15,023 bases of DNA, from NCBI GenBank assembly GCA_947466555.1, contig CANIFK010000034.1, forward strand, positions 1 to 15,023, given 5' to 3'. Position numbers and translations under genes: made by a program. Shown piece by piece: positions 1 to 6,908 of the stretch. This DNA is from Acidobacteriota bacterium (GTDB taxonomy: Bacteria; Acidobacteriota; Terriglobia; Bryobacterales; Bryobacteraceae). Position 1 is the first letter of the stretch, and each line of letters starts with the position of its first letter. The notes beneath the pieces were generated by a model. It was not told the origin of the DNA. It made no database searches and saw nothing but the letters and a program-made list of their open reading frames with translations.

Positions 1-7
1 AGCCCGC

Positions 8-1252
8 ATGACCCGCCGCTCTCTCCTCCTCGCCGCCGCCGCGCCTTCCAACCGCATTCGCATCGCGCTCATGGGCGTCCGTGGCCGCGGCCGCAATTTG
101 ACCCAGGCCTTCGCCGCGATGCCCGATGTCGATATAGCCTATGTCTGCGACGTCGATTCCACCGTCGTTGAACCGGCCATGCAGCTCATCGAAAAATCGG
201 ACCGCCGGCGGCCGCCGTTGGTCAGTGATATCCGCCGCTGCCTCGAAGACAAGAACATCGACGCCATCGTCATGGGCACTCCGCTCCACTGGCACGCCCC
301 GGGCACTATCCTCGCCTGCGCCGCCGGGAAAGATGTGTACGTGGAAAAGCCCGTCTCGCACAATCTGCACGAAGGCCGGCTGATGGTTGAGGCCGCGCGA
401 CGCCATCGCCGTATCGTGCAAACCGGAACGCAACTTCCCAGCCTCCCGGTCACGCAGCGCTTCCACGACTACGCCCAATCGGGCAAGCTCGGCCGTGTGC
501 TGATGGCCAAGGTGTGGAACGTGCAACTGCGCCGCAATATCGGCCGAAAGCCCGATGAACCGGTGCCGGCCGGACTCGACTACGACATCTGGACCGGCCC
601 CTTGCCGCTGCTCCCGTTCAACCGCAACCACTTCCACTCCACCGTCAACTGGCACTGGCATTACGGCTGTGGCGACATCGGCAACGATGGCGTTCACGAG
701 CTCGACATCGCCCGCCGGGCACTTGGCGTGGGTCTACCGCAATCGGTCTCCGGCATGGGCAAGAAGATGTACTTCGACGACGACCAACAGACGCCGGACA
801 CGATGAACATCACCTACGATTACGGCGACAAACTCATCCAGTACGAGCAGCGGTTGTGGAACCCGTATGGCATGGAAGCGTGCGACAACGGCGTCGCCGT
901 CTATGGCGATAAAGCCGTCGCCCAGTTCGGCCATTTCCGGGGCAAACAGTGGGGCTTCCGCGTCTACGACGACAAGAACAATCTCGTCCACGAGGACCAG
1001 CACGAGGGCGGTTCGATCGATGAGCCGCACGCGCGCAACTTCCTCGATTGCGTCAAATCCCGCGCCACGCCGAAAGTCGAAATCGAAGCGGGGCATCTAT
1101 CCACCGCGCTCGCCCACCTGGGCAACGTCGTCGCCCGCACTGGCCGCGCCATTCGCTTCGACGCCAAGTCCGAATCCATCCCTACCGACCGCGAAGCAAA
1201 CGCGCTTCTCAGCCGCGCCTACCGCGCCCACTGGTCTACTCCGAAAGGCTAA
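8..1252 (+). CDS. Gfo/Idh/MocA-family oxidoreductase with short Tat-like N-terminus
   Basis: This 414-aa protein is a probable NAD(P)-dependent sugar or inositol dehydrogenase-like enzyme. Visible family marks are a glycine-rich Rossmann segment (ALMGVRGRGRN, residues 20-30), the signature EKP (113-115, in VYVEKPVSHN) whose lysine is normally catalytic, and the C-domain segment GDIGNDGVHELD (222-233). The start begins TRRSLLLAAAA, which looks like a Tat signal, but the hydrophobic part is only about eight residues and passes straight into the Rossmann fold. The frame is open to the left edge of the window, so the true start could lie upstream. The second oxidoreductase gene follows after three bases, and its ribosome-binding site lies inside this gene's end, so the two are very likely co-transcribed. 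Family confidence is high; the substrate cannot be told from sequence. Confidence 0.9.
   Translation: MTRRSLLLAAAAPSNRIRIALMGVRGRGRNLTQAFAAMPDVDIAYVCDVDSTVVEPAMQLIEKSDRRRPPLVSDIRRCLEDKNIDAIVMGTPLHWHAPGTILACAAGKDVYVEKPVSHNLHEGRLMVEAARRHRRIVQTGTQLPSLPVTQRFHDYAQSGKLGRVLMAKVWNVQLRRNIGRKPDEPVPAGLDYDIWTGPLPLLPFNRNHFHSTVNWHWHYGCGDIGNDGVHELDIARRALGVGLPQSVSGMGKKMYFDDDQQTPDTMNITYDYGDKLIQYEQRLWNPYGMEACDNGVAVYGDKAVAQFGHFRGKQWGFRVYDDKNNLVHEDQHEGGSIDEPHARNFLDCVKSRATPKVEIEAGHLSTALAHLGNVVARTGRAIRFDAKSESIPTDREANALLSRAYRAHWSTPKG
1244..1248 (+). promoter_or_regulatory. Ribosome binding site for the second oxidoreductase
   Basis: AAAGG lies seven bases before the ATG at 1256, inside the last codons of the preceding gene. 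This supports the 1256 start and coupled translation of the pair. Confidence 0.6.
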
Positions 1253-1255
1253 CCC

Positions 1256-2320
1256 ATGCACCGTCGCACGTTCATTCTTGCCGCCCCGCTCGCCGCTTCC
1301 GCAGCACCCGCTACGATTGACGTGGCCCTGCTTACACAGGCCGATGGGCCGCACTTAAGCGCTTATCTGGAAGGCCTGGCGCTGGCGCCTGAAGTCGGCA
1401 AAGTCTTCGTGGCCGATAGCGCCGTCGAACCGGCGGCGCGGAAGGCGCTTGGCGCGAAGTTCGCGGCTGCCTATCCGTCCGCCAAAGCCCTGCTCGGCGC
1501 TCACAAACCGCCGTTGGCGCTGATCCCCATGGAGGCGACCCTCGCCCCGCCAGTGATTCACGCCGCGCTCGACGCCGGCTGCCACGTGATGGCCGAAAAG
1601 CCTGCCTGCGTGCGGGCGGAAGACTTCGCCCCGCTCGCGGCCAAGGCGAATGCAAAGAAGCTGCATTTGAACCTAGCGTTTGCTAACCGCATCGACCCCA
1701 CGTTCAAAGAGGCGCGACGGATCATCCAGAGCGGTGCGCTCGGCAAGCTCTACGGGATGGAGATGCACCTGATCGCAGACCAGACGCGGCTCACGCGCCC
1801 GGCATATCACAAGACGTGGACCGCGCAGAAGGCCCGCGCCGGCGGCGGCCATCTCATCTGGCTCGGCATCCATTGGCTCGATATGGCTAGCTACATCACC
1901 GGATCGAAAATCACGCAAATCGCCGGCTTCACCGGCAACGTTGGCGGCCAACCCATCGATACGGAGGATTCCGCCGCTGTCACGTTCCGCTTTGCCAACA
2001 ACACGTTCGGCACGCTGACTTCGGGCTATTACATCGACAAAAGCAAGCAGGGTTTTTTCAAGTTTTGGGGTGCGAAGGGGTGGCTGGAAATCAACCAGGA
2101 GCATCCGGCGGGTCCGCTAGCGTGGCAGATCTTCGGCCAACCCGAGCAGCGCTGGAAGCCCACGGAACCATCGGGCTACACGCCGTGGGTGCGCCATGTC
2201 GTCCGCATGGCGATGGGGTTGGAAGCGCCGATATTGACAGCCGACGAAAGCCTGCACGCATTGAAAACCGTCTTCGCCGCCTACCGCGCCGCGGAGAGCG
2301 GGCGGACGCAGACGATCTAG
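1256..2320 (+). CDS. Exported Gfo/Idh/MocA-family protein with altered cofactor motif
   Basis: This is a 354-aa Gfo/Idh/MocA-fold protein. Residues 1-19 form a Tat-like signal (HRRTFILAAPLAASAAPA, ending in a plausible AxA site), so export to the periplasm is likely. The family signature EKP is present at 114-116 (VMAEKPACVR), and the C-domain pattern GGGHLIWLGIHWLD is at 195-208, where other members usually have GGGxxxDxGxHxxD. The first beta-strand region (IDVALLTQADGPHL, about 21-34) lacks the usual GxGxxG glycine motif, so classical NAD(P) binding is in doubt. The gene starts three bases after its partner. It ends seven bases from the end of the convergent SUMF1-like gene, leaving no room for a separate terminator. 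It may be a partner subunit, or an oxidoreductase with a modified cofactor site. Confidence 0.87.
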   Translation: MHRRTFILAAPLAASAAPATIDVALLTQADGPHLSAYLEGLALAPEVGKVFVADSAVEPAARKALGAKFAAAYPSAKALLGAHKPPLALIPMEATLAPPVIHAALDAGCHVMAEKPACVRAEDFAPLAAKANAKKLHLNLAFANRIDPTFKEARRIIQSGALGKLYGMEMHLIADQTRLTRPAYHKTWTAQKARAGGGHLIWLGIHWLDMASYITGSKITQIAGFTGNVGGQPIDTEDSAAVTFRFANNTFGTLTSGYYIDKSKQGFFKFWGAKGWLEINQEHPAGPLAWQIFGQPEQRWKPTEPSGYTPWVRHVVRMAMGLEAPILTADESLHALKTVFAAYRAAESGRTQTI

Positions 2321-2327
2321 GCCACAA

Positions 2328-3047
2328 TCACACCGCCACGCGAAACCCCAACCCGTTCCGCACAAACTTTTCGCTCAACCAGTCGCTCTCGTCCGCCGTC
2401 GCATAGAACAGGTGAAAGCGGTCGCGGCCCTTCCCACTCGGGGCCACCCACTCATCCACATTGCCCACAATGTCGTAGACCCCGTACGCATTGGCGAACC
2501 CGGTTGAACCCGGCGGCTTCGGCGCCTTCTCCCCCGGCATCGCCACCAACGTTGAATTCCATTGATCGCCCCACCAGAACCGGCTGCGCTTACCGCCAAG
2601 GCACGCGTACCGCCACTCCGTTTCCGTCGGCAACCGGTACCCCCGCCCGGTCAACCGCGCCAGCCGCGCGCAGAACTCCAGGCAATCATCGAAGGCCACC
2701 ATCTCCACGGCCTGCTCCGGCTCCCACCCGAACGGCGACTCCTTCCCCATCACCCGCACCGGCAGCGCCCGCTTCCGCTTCGGCAACCGCGCCACGGCGT
2801 TCCACTGTTGATTGGTCACTTCGTTGCGGCCCAATAAAAACGGGGACACCAGCGTCTGGCGTCCCCGTTCATCCGTCAAACTCCCACCCGGGATCTGCAC
2901 CATCTCCATCGTCGGCGCCCCGTGCGGCAAAGGGTCGACTACCCCTTCGGCCGAACGCGTTTCCGATTGGGTTACCCGCCCACGCGAATCAAAACCAATC
3001 GGAAACACGAACGGAAAGGCCAGGAACGACCGGCGGGTAACGGGCAA
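2328..3047 (-). CDS. Exported SUMF1/FGE-like domain protein, probably not a formylglycine enzyme
   Basis: This 239-aa protein has the formylglycine-generating-enzyme (SUMF1, C-type-lectin-like) fold. Marks are MVQIPGGS (49-56), GRNEVTNQQW (73-82), YRLPTETEWRYAC (137-149), and ANAYGVYDIVGNVDEW (185-200), ending in GLGFRVAV (232-239). In true FGE the active-site cysteine pair lies just before the C-terminal GFR segment; here that region reads FVRNGLGFR with no cysteine, so catalysis by the known copper mechanism is unlikely. The N-terminus (TRRSFLAFPFVFPIGF) looks like a Tat signal. The start is a TTG directly after the TAG of the upstream monooxygenase-like gene, in the same reading frame. GGCGGA in the upstream gene's end could serve as ribosome-binding site. 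No other start is available before residue 47, and the signal peptide supports the TTG. It probably serves as a binding or structural partner. Confidence 0.82.
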   Translation of the reverse strand: MPVTRRSFLAFPFVFPIGFDSRGRVTQSETRSAEGVVDPLPHGAPTMEMVQIPGGSLTDERGRQTLVSPFLLGRNEVTNQQWNAVARLPKRKRALPVRVMGKESPFGWEPEQAVEMVAFDDCLEFCARLARLTGRGYRLPTETEWRYACLGGKRSRFWWGDQWNSTLVAMPGEKAPKPPGSTGFANAYGVYDIVGNVDEWVAPSGKGRDRFHLFYATADESDWLSEKFVRNGLGFRVAV

Positions 3048-4331
3048 CTAATCCGCCGCCGGCTTCGGCGCCGCCGTCGGCCGCGCCACCAGCGAACGCA
3101 CCGGCACGTTCACATCCACGGCCACGCGGAAGAAGTTGATCATCATCTCCTCCCAGCTCTGGTCGCCCCACCGCACTTCCGCCTTCGGGTCCGGATTGAA
3201 CTTGTTGTTCGGCGTGTTGTCGTACGTGTTCAAGCCTTCAATCCGCGTGCCCTTCGGGAGAATCTTCCCCGCGGGCAAATCGTAGTTCAACTGCCAGTTG
3301 AAATCCCACTTGATGGCCAGCAACTTCTCTTCCTCGCCCGTCGGGTAGATAGCCTTCATCAACGCCGTCTTCCCGCGCGCATGCATGTGCGGCTGCAGGT
3401 CCAGCAGTTCGACATCGGCGCCCAGCGTGAGTGCTGCCTTCACCGGATAATCGTCGGCGCCCGGAGGAATCGCGAAACGCCCGTTCTGCACCTGCATCAT
3501 GTGCACTCGCTGCTTCACCGGCTCTTTCGAAAACACCACGCCGATCTTCGACTGATCCTTCGCCGTCTTGCCGTTCGCCGTATAGTGCATCTGGAACACG
3601 ACGTCGGTCCCGGCCTTCAACAGCATCGCCTGCCCCGGACGCAACTTCATCGGCAGCATGCCCGGCGCATACCCGGCCAGAAATCCATCCGGCCCGCCCC
3701 GTCCGCTCTTCTTGGGAACGAAGCCCTTGCGCACCGGCTCACCGGCCAGCCACTGCGAACCCGGCTCCCGCAGGAACGCAATGATGTGGTGCACCTGCGC
3801 CCGCGCTCCCGGCCGCGCTTCGGCCATCGAAACCCATTTGTCTTCGGTCAGCCCGGTCGGCAGGATGTAGTAGGTGTAGTCGATCGTCCCCGACGCAGCC
3901 ACATCATACGGCTCCGGCATCTCGATCACCAGGTCCGGCTGCGGAATCTGCCAGCCATTGGTGAACACCGGATTCGGTTTGGCGCCGGCCGCCTTGCCTT
4001 CCGGCGCGCCCTGGTCGGCCCACGCCGCGATCGTCTTTACTTCGGCCTCGGTCAACGACCAGTCATTGGTGAATTTGCCGATATGCGGATCGGCGAACCA
4101 CGGCGGCATGCGCTTGGTCAGCACGGCCTCCCGCATCGCCTTCGCCAACGGGCGGGCCTGTTGGTAGGTCTGCAGCGCAAACGGCGCCGCTTCTCCCGGT
4201 CGATGACATCCCTGACACTTGGCCTGCAAAACAGGCAGAACGTCTTTGTGAAAGGTTACGGGGGTGGACTTACCGGTGTTGGCGGCAAATCCCATGACAG
4301 TGGCAAAACAGAGTCCCAAAAACAAACGCAT
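3048..4331 (-). CDS. Secreted cytochrome c / copper type II (PHM-like) monooxygenase-like protein
   Basis: This is a 427-aa two-domain redox protein. Residues 1-17 form a Sec signal (MRLFLGLCFATVMGFAA). A small cytochrome c domain follows, with heme motif CQGCH (39-43) and a likely distal-methionine region RMPPWFADPHIGKFTND (74-90). The C-terminal part (about 125-410) carries the copper ligand pattern of peptidylglycine/dopamine monooxygenases: HH at 181-182, H249 in FQMHY, HMH at 315-317, and M396/M397 in EEMMINFF. NTYDNTPNNKFNPDP (368-382) is a typical family segment. The likely role is copper-dependent hydroxylation or oxidation in the periplasm, with the heme feeding electrons; the substrate is unknown. 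The gene starts 22 bases after fhs and is followed with no spacer by the SUMF1-like gene. The domain assignment is firm; the activity is inferred. Confidence 0.88.
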   Translation of the reverse strand: MRLFLGLCFATVMGFAANTGKSTPVTFHKDVLPVLQAKCQGCHRPGEAAPFALQTYQQARPLAKAMREAVLTKRMPPWFADPHIGKFTNDWSLTEAEVKTIAAWADQGAPEGKAAGAKPNPVFTNGWQIPQPDLVIEMPEPYDVAASGTIDYTYYILPTGLTEDKWVSMAEARPGARAQVHHIIAFLREPGSQWLAGEPVRKGFVPKKSGRGGPDGFLAGYAPGMLPMKLRPGQAMLLKAGTDVVFQMHYTANGKTAKDQSKIGVVFSKEPVKQRVHMMQVQNGRFAIPPGADDYPVKAALTLGADVELLDLQPHMHARGKTALMKAIYPTGEEEKLLAIKWDFNWQLNYDLPAGKILPKGTRIEGLNTYDNTPNNKFNPDPKAEVRWGDQSWEEMMINFFRVAVDVNVPVRSLVARPTAAPKPAAD

Positions 4332-4353
4332 ATCTTTTCAATCTAGCAGAGCG

Positions 4354-5928
4354 CTACCCCTCCAAACCGAGCAGCTCCCCGCCCGGCCCCACGTCCAGGT
4401 GGAGCGCCGCCGGCGTCTTGCCCAATCCGGGCATCAACGACATGTTCCCCGCAACGGCAGTTACGAACCCCGCCCCGCCGCGCAGGTACGCATCGCTCAC
4501 CGTGAATTCAAATCCCTCCGGCGCGCCCAGCACCTTCGCGTTATCGGTGAACGAATACTGCGTCTTGGCAATACACACCGGCAGATGGCCGAAACCGCTC
4601 TCCTCCAGCTTTTTTAACTTTTTCGCCGCCGCGGTTTCAATGACCACCTCTCCAGCGCGATACACACGCCGCGCCACCGTCCGAATCTTCTCCGCCAATG
4701 GCGTCGACGGCTCATACAACGGCCGCGCATCGCCGCTACCAGACGCGACAACCAACTCCGCCAACCCGCGCCCGCCCTCCCCGCCCTGTCCATAGACATC
4801 GCTCACCGCGCACGGCGCGCCCAGCGTTTTCTCACAATACGCCTGCAAATCCGCCAGTTCCGCCTCCGTGTCCCCCGGAAAACGATTAATCCCCACAATC
4901 ACCGGCACGCCGAACGCGCGCGTATTCTCCACGTGCCGCGCCAGATTGTCGCGGCCCGCCGCCGCCACCGCGCGCACGCTGGCCACCAGCACCGCCACGT
5001 CCGGACGCAGCCCGCTCGCCGGCATCACGATATCGAAAAACTTCTCCGCGCCCAGGTCCGCGGCGAACCCCGTCTCGTTCACCACATAGTCGGCCAGCCC
5101 CAGCGCCATGCGGATCGACGCCACGCTCGCCGTCCCGTGCGCAATATTCGCAAACGGCCCGGCATGCACGAACGCCGGCGTGCCCTCGCTCGTCTGCACC
5201 AGGTTCGGATGAATCGCGTCGGCCAAGAGCATCAACAGCGAACCCGTCACGCCCAACTCCGACGCGCTCACCATCCGCCCGCCACGCGTGGTGCCGATCA
5301 CAATATTCCCAATGCGCTTTCGCAGATCGTCCAGCGAATCAGCTAGCGCCAGGATCGCCATCATCTCCGACGCTGCCGTAATCACGAACCCTGTCTCCCG
5401 CGGCGCTCCGTTCACCCGTCCACCCAGCCCCGTGATGATGTTGCGCAACGACCGGTCGTTCACGTCCACCGCCCGCGGCCAGTCGATCGATTGCGGATCG
5501 AGGTCCAGCGGGTTGCCATGATAAATCGACGCATCAATCAACGCCGCCAGCGTATTCTGCGCAGCCGCCACGGCGTGAAAATCGCCGGTGAAATGCACGT
5601 TGATTCGGTCGTGCGGCAGCACCTGCGCCTTGCCGCCGCCGGTCGCCCCACCCTTCATGCCGAACACCGGCCCCAGCGATGGCTGCCGCACCGTTGCCAC
5701 CGCGCGGTGCCCCAGCCGGCACAGCGCCTGCGCGAGGCCGATCGTCGTCACCGTCTTCCCTTCCCCGTGCACGGTTGGCGTCACCGCCGTCACCAGCACC
5801 AGCTTCCCCCGCCGCGTCGGCAACTGCGCCAGCAACTCCAGCCGCACCTTCGCCATGTGCGTGCCGTAGGGATGCAGGAACTCCGCCGGCACACCTAGCG
5901 CCGCGGCCACTTCAGAAATCGGTTTCAT
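4354..5928 (-). CDS. fhs: Formate-tetrahydrofolate ligase
   Basis: This cytosolic enzyme makes 10-formyl-tetrahydrofolate from formate, ATP and tetrahydrofolate. At 524 aa it is somewhat shorter than the usual 550-560. The N-terminus (MKPISEVAAALGV) matches the family. The ATP loop is TPTVHGEGKTV (50-60), where TPTPAGEGKTT is usual. Other family blocks are GPVFGMKGGATGGGKAQV, INVHFTGDFHA, VDVNDRSLRNI, PNLVQTSEGTPAFVHAGPFA, and ETGFAADLGAEKFFDI. Several normally conserved positions differ: lysine replaces the usual tyrosine after GGG, and DASIYHGN stands where DNHxxQGN is common. It is therefore a divergent but apparently complete enzyme. It starts six bases after the chorismate-lyase-like gene, with AGGTA just before the ATG, and precedes the copper/heme gene by 22 bases. 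It is probably one operon with its neighbours. Confidence 0.93.
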   Translation of the reverse strand: MKPISEVAAALGVPAEFLHPYGTHMAKVRLELLAQLPTRRGKLVLVTAVTPTVHGEGKTVTTIGLAQALCRLGHRAVATVRQPSLGPVFGMKGGATGGGKAQVLPHDRINVHFTGDFHAVAAAQNTLAALIDASIYHGNPLDLDPQSIDWPRAVDVNDRSLRNIITGLGGRVNGAPRETGFVITAASEMMAILALADSLDDLRKRIGNIVIGTTRGGRMVSASELGVTGSLLMLLADAIHPNLVQTSEGTPAFVHAGPFANIAHGTASVASIRMALGLADYVVNETGFAADLGAEKFFDIVMPASGLRPDVAVLVASVRAVAAAGRDNLARHVENTRAFGVPVIVGINRFPGDTEAELADLQAYCEKTLGAPCAVSDVYGQGGEGGRGLAELVVASGSGDARPLYEPSTPLAEKIRTVARRVYRAGEVVIETAAAKKLKKLEESGFGHLPVCIAKTQYSFTDNAKVLGAPEGFEFTVSDAYLRGGAGFVTAVAGNMSLMPGLGKTPAALHLDVGPGGELLGLEG

Positions 5929-5934
5929 TACCTA

Positions 5935-6465
5935 CTACGCTGACACAGGCGGCAGGATCTCCACCACATCGGCCAGCAACCGCCCATCGCCGTGGCGCAA
6001 CCGGTTGCACCGCCCGTATAAAACCTGCCCCGCCGATGCCCCCAGATATTCCGTCAAATACGCCGTCGCGCCAATCGAAAAGAATCCGCCCGGATGGCTG
6101 GTAAACGGAATCGCGTTCTCCACCAGCACGGCGCCCAGCGGCAGTTCCGCCCGCTCAATTTGCCCGCGCGGCTCGGCCGTAAACCCATCGAGCGCAATCC
6201 GGATCGCCCCGAACTCCACCGCCGCCCCCGTATCGCGCCGCCGCAAAATCGACACGCGCTGCAGATACCCATCGGCCACCGTCATCTCGTGCGCCTCCAG
6301 CGTGATGACGCTCCCATGATGCGCCGCCAGCCGCGACGTCATGTCCCCGTCATGTACCAGCAAACGGCGTTCGCCCTCCGGCAACGCCTCCGGGGCCACG
6401 AACGTCACAGGCGCATCGGCCGCATAGAAGCGGCGCAACGGGGCAAGCAGATCCATTCCAGCCAT
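5935..6465 (-). CDS. Chorismate-lyase-like (UbiC/DUF98 fold) hypothetical protein
   Basis: This is a 176-aa cytosolic protein with no signal or membrane segment. The segment RRLLVHDGDMTSRL (33-46), the LQRVSILRRRDTG strand (68-80), ELPLGAVLVEN (107-117), and a late acidic residue in LLADVVEILP (163-172, E169) follow the layout of the chorismate pyruvate-lyase/DUF98 family. In UbiC an arginine and a late glutamate bind and act on chorismate; R70 or R75 and E169 could be the counterparts. This assignment comes from pattern recall, without alignment, and is moderate to weak. The ATG at 6465 has AGGA five bases upstream; an ATG three codons later is possible. It leads the run into fhs (six-base gap), so it is probably the first clear gene of that operon. 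Confidence 0.6.
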   Translation of the reverse strand: MAGMDLLAPLRRFYAADAPVTFVAPEALPEGERRLLVHDGDMTSRLAAHHGSVITLEAHEMTVADGYLQRVSILRRRDTGAAVEFGAIRIALDGFTAEPRGQIERAELPLGAVLVENAIPFTSHPGGFFSIGATAYLTEYLGASAGQVLYGRCNRLRHGDGRLLADVVEILPPVSA

Positions 6466-6471
6466 GAATTT

Positions 6472-6475
6472 CCTA
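6472..6475 (-). promoter_or_regulatory. Ribosome binding site for the chorismate-lyase-like gene
   Basis: On the minus strand AGGA sits five to six bases before the ATG ending at 6463. It supports that start. Confidence 0.5.
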
Positions 6476-6493
6476 GCATCGCACGCCGCGCCG

Positions 6494-6607
6494 CTACTCC
6501 CGCAGCGTGCGCACCGCGCTGCCCCGCTCCAAACGCCCGTGCGCCCGCCAACCTTCCTCCCGTGCCGCCTCCTGATGCTGCGCCAGCGCCTCCACGCCGA
6601 AGCCCAT
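6494..6607 (-). CDS. Possible small protein or gene remnant (37 aa)
   Basis: This is a 37-codon minus-strand reading frame. It starts MGFGVEALAQHQEAAREEGW and ends SAVRTLRE. It looks protein-like: amphipathic and helix-forming, with almost all codons ending in G or C, as in the minus-strand genes here. It ends 28 bases before the next gene's start, on the same strand. The ATG has only a GGAGAG directly adjacent, which is too close for a normal ribosome-binding site. The frame continues upstream without a good start, so it may be the tail of a decayed gene. The opposite strand also carries a protein-like stretch (ending DAIPTLAP, stop at 6702-6704) with no start codon. Confidence 0.22.
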   Translation of the reverse strand: MGFGVEALAQHQEAAREEGWRAHGRLERGSAVRTLRE

Positions 6608-6745
6608 CTCTCCGACCGAACAGGATCGCCAAGCGCACTTCGATTGGACCCAGCCCGAAAAATTGCAGCCGATCTACGACGCCATTCCCACCCTCGCTCC
6701 CTGAATTTCTCTCAAAACCGCACCCCGCCGCAAACCCGGTCACAG

Positions 6746-6775
6746 TTCGACGAAAAAAAGTTTTTTCCCTGTAAT
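6746..6775 (+). promoter_or_regulatory. Candidate promoter for the 157-aa gene
   Basis: TTCGAC (6746-6751) is followed after 18 bases by TGTAAT (6770-6775), a five-of-six match to the -10 consensus; the -35 is weak. The spacer is the A7-G-T6 tract. If used, it gives a leader of about 125 bases containing the 6835-6883 hairpin. Confidence 0.3.
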
Positions 6776-6834
6776 CAACAACTTGAAAACCAGCCACCCA
6801 AAAACATTTGGTGCGCGCCCGGTAGAATGGAAGT

Positions 6835-6883
6835 AGAAGGCCTTCCGCCGTGCGACCCGCTCGCACCCCGGAGGGCCTTTTCT
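6835..6883 (+). terminator. Large bipartite hairpin with T-rich tail in the leader of the 157-aa gene
   Basis: AGAAGGCCTTCCG (6835-6847) pairs with CGGAGGGCCTTTTCT (6869-6883), with a two-base bulge and one G-U pair. Inside, GTGCGA (6850-6855) pairs perfectly with TCGCAC (6861-6866) around a five-base loop. The right side runs into TTTTCTATTT. The form is that of an intrinsic terminator or attenuator, 25 bases before the start codon of the next gene. It could also end a short RNA transcribed from about 6782. Confidence 0.6.
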
Positions 6884-6908
6884 ATTTCCCAGCGAAAGGA
6901 ATCGCCCC

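Larger units (their letters stand above)
6608..6908. other. Non-coding gap between divergent genes
   Basis: No convincing gene lies here. From left to right it contains the protein-like startless stretch ending in a plus-strand stop at 6702-6704, an A7-G-T6 near-palindrome at 6753-6766, a possible plus-strand promoter at 6746-6775, and a large hairpin at 6835-6883. A possible 30-codon leader frame (6827-6919, starting MEVEGLPPC) spans the hairpin and overlaps the start of the downstream gene, but it has no visible ribosome-binding site. Confidence 0.5.

Noticed and set aside
2922..4346. Long plus-strand open frame opposite the copper/heme gene
   Set aside because: It is arginine- and histidine-rich low-complexity translation typical of the opposite strand of a GC-rich gene, and the minus strand has clear heme and copper motifs.
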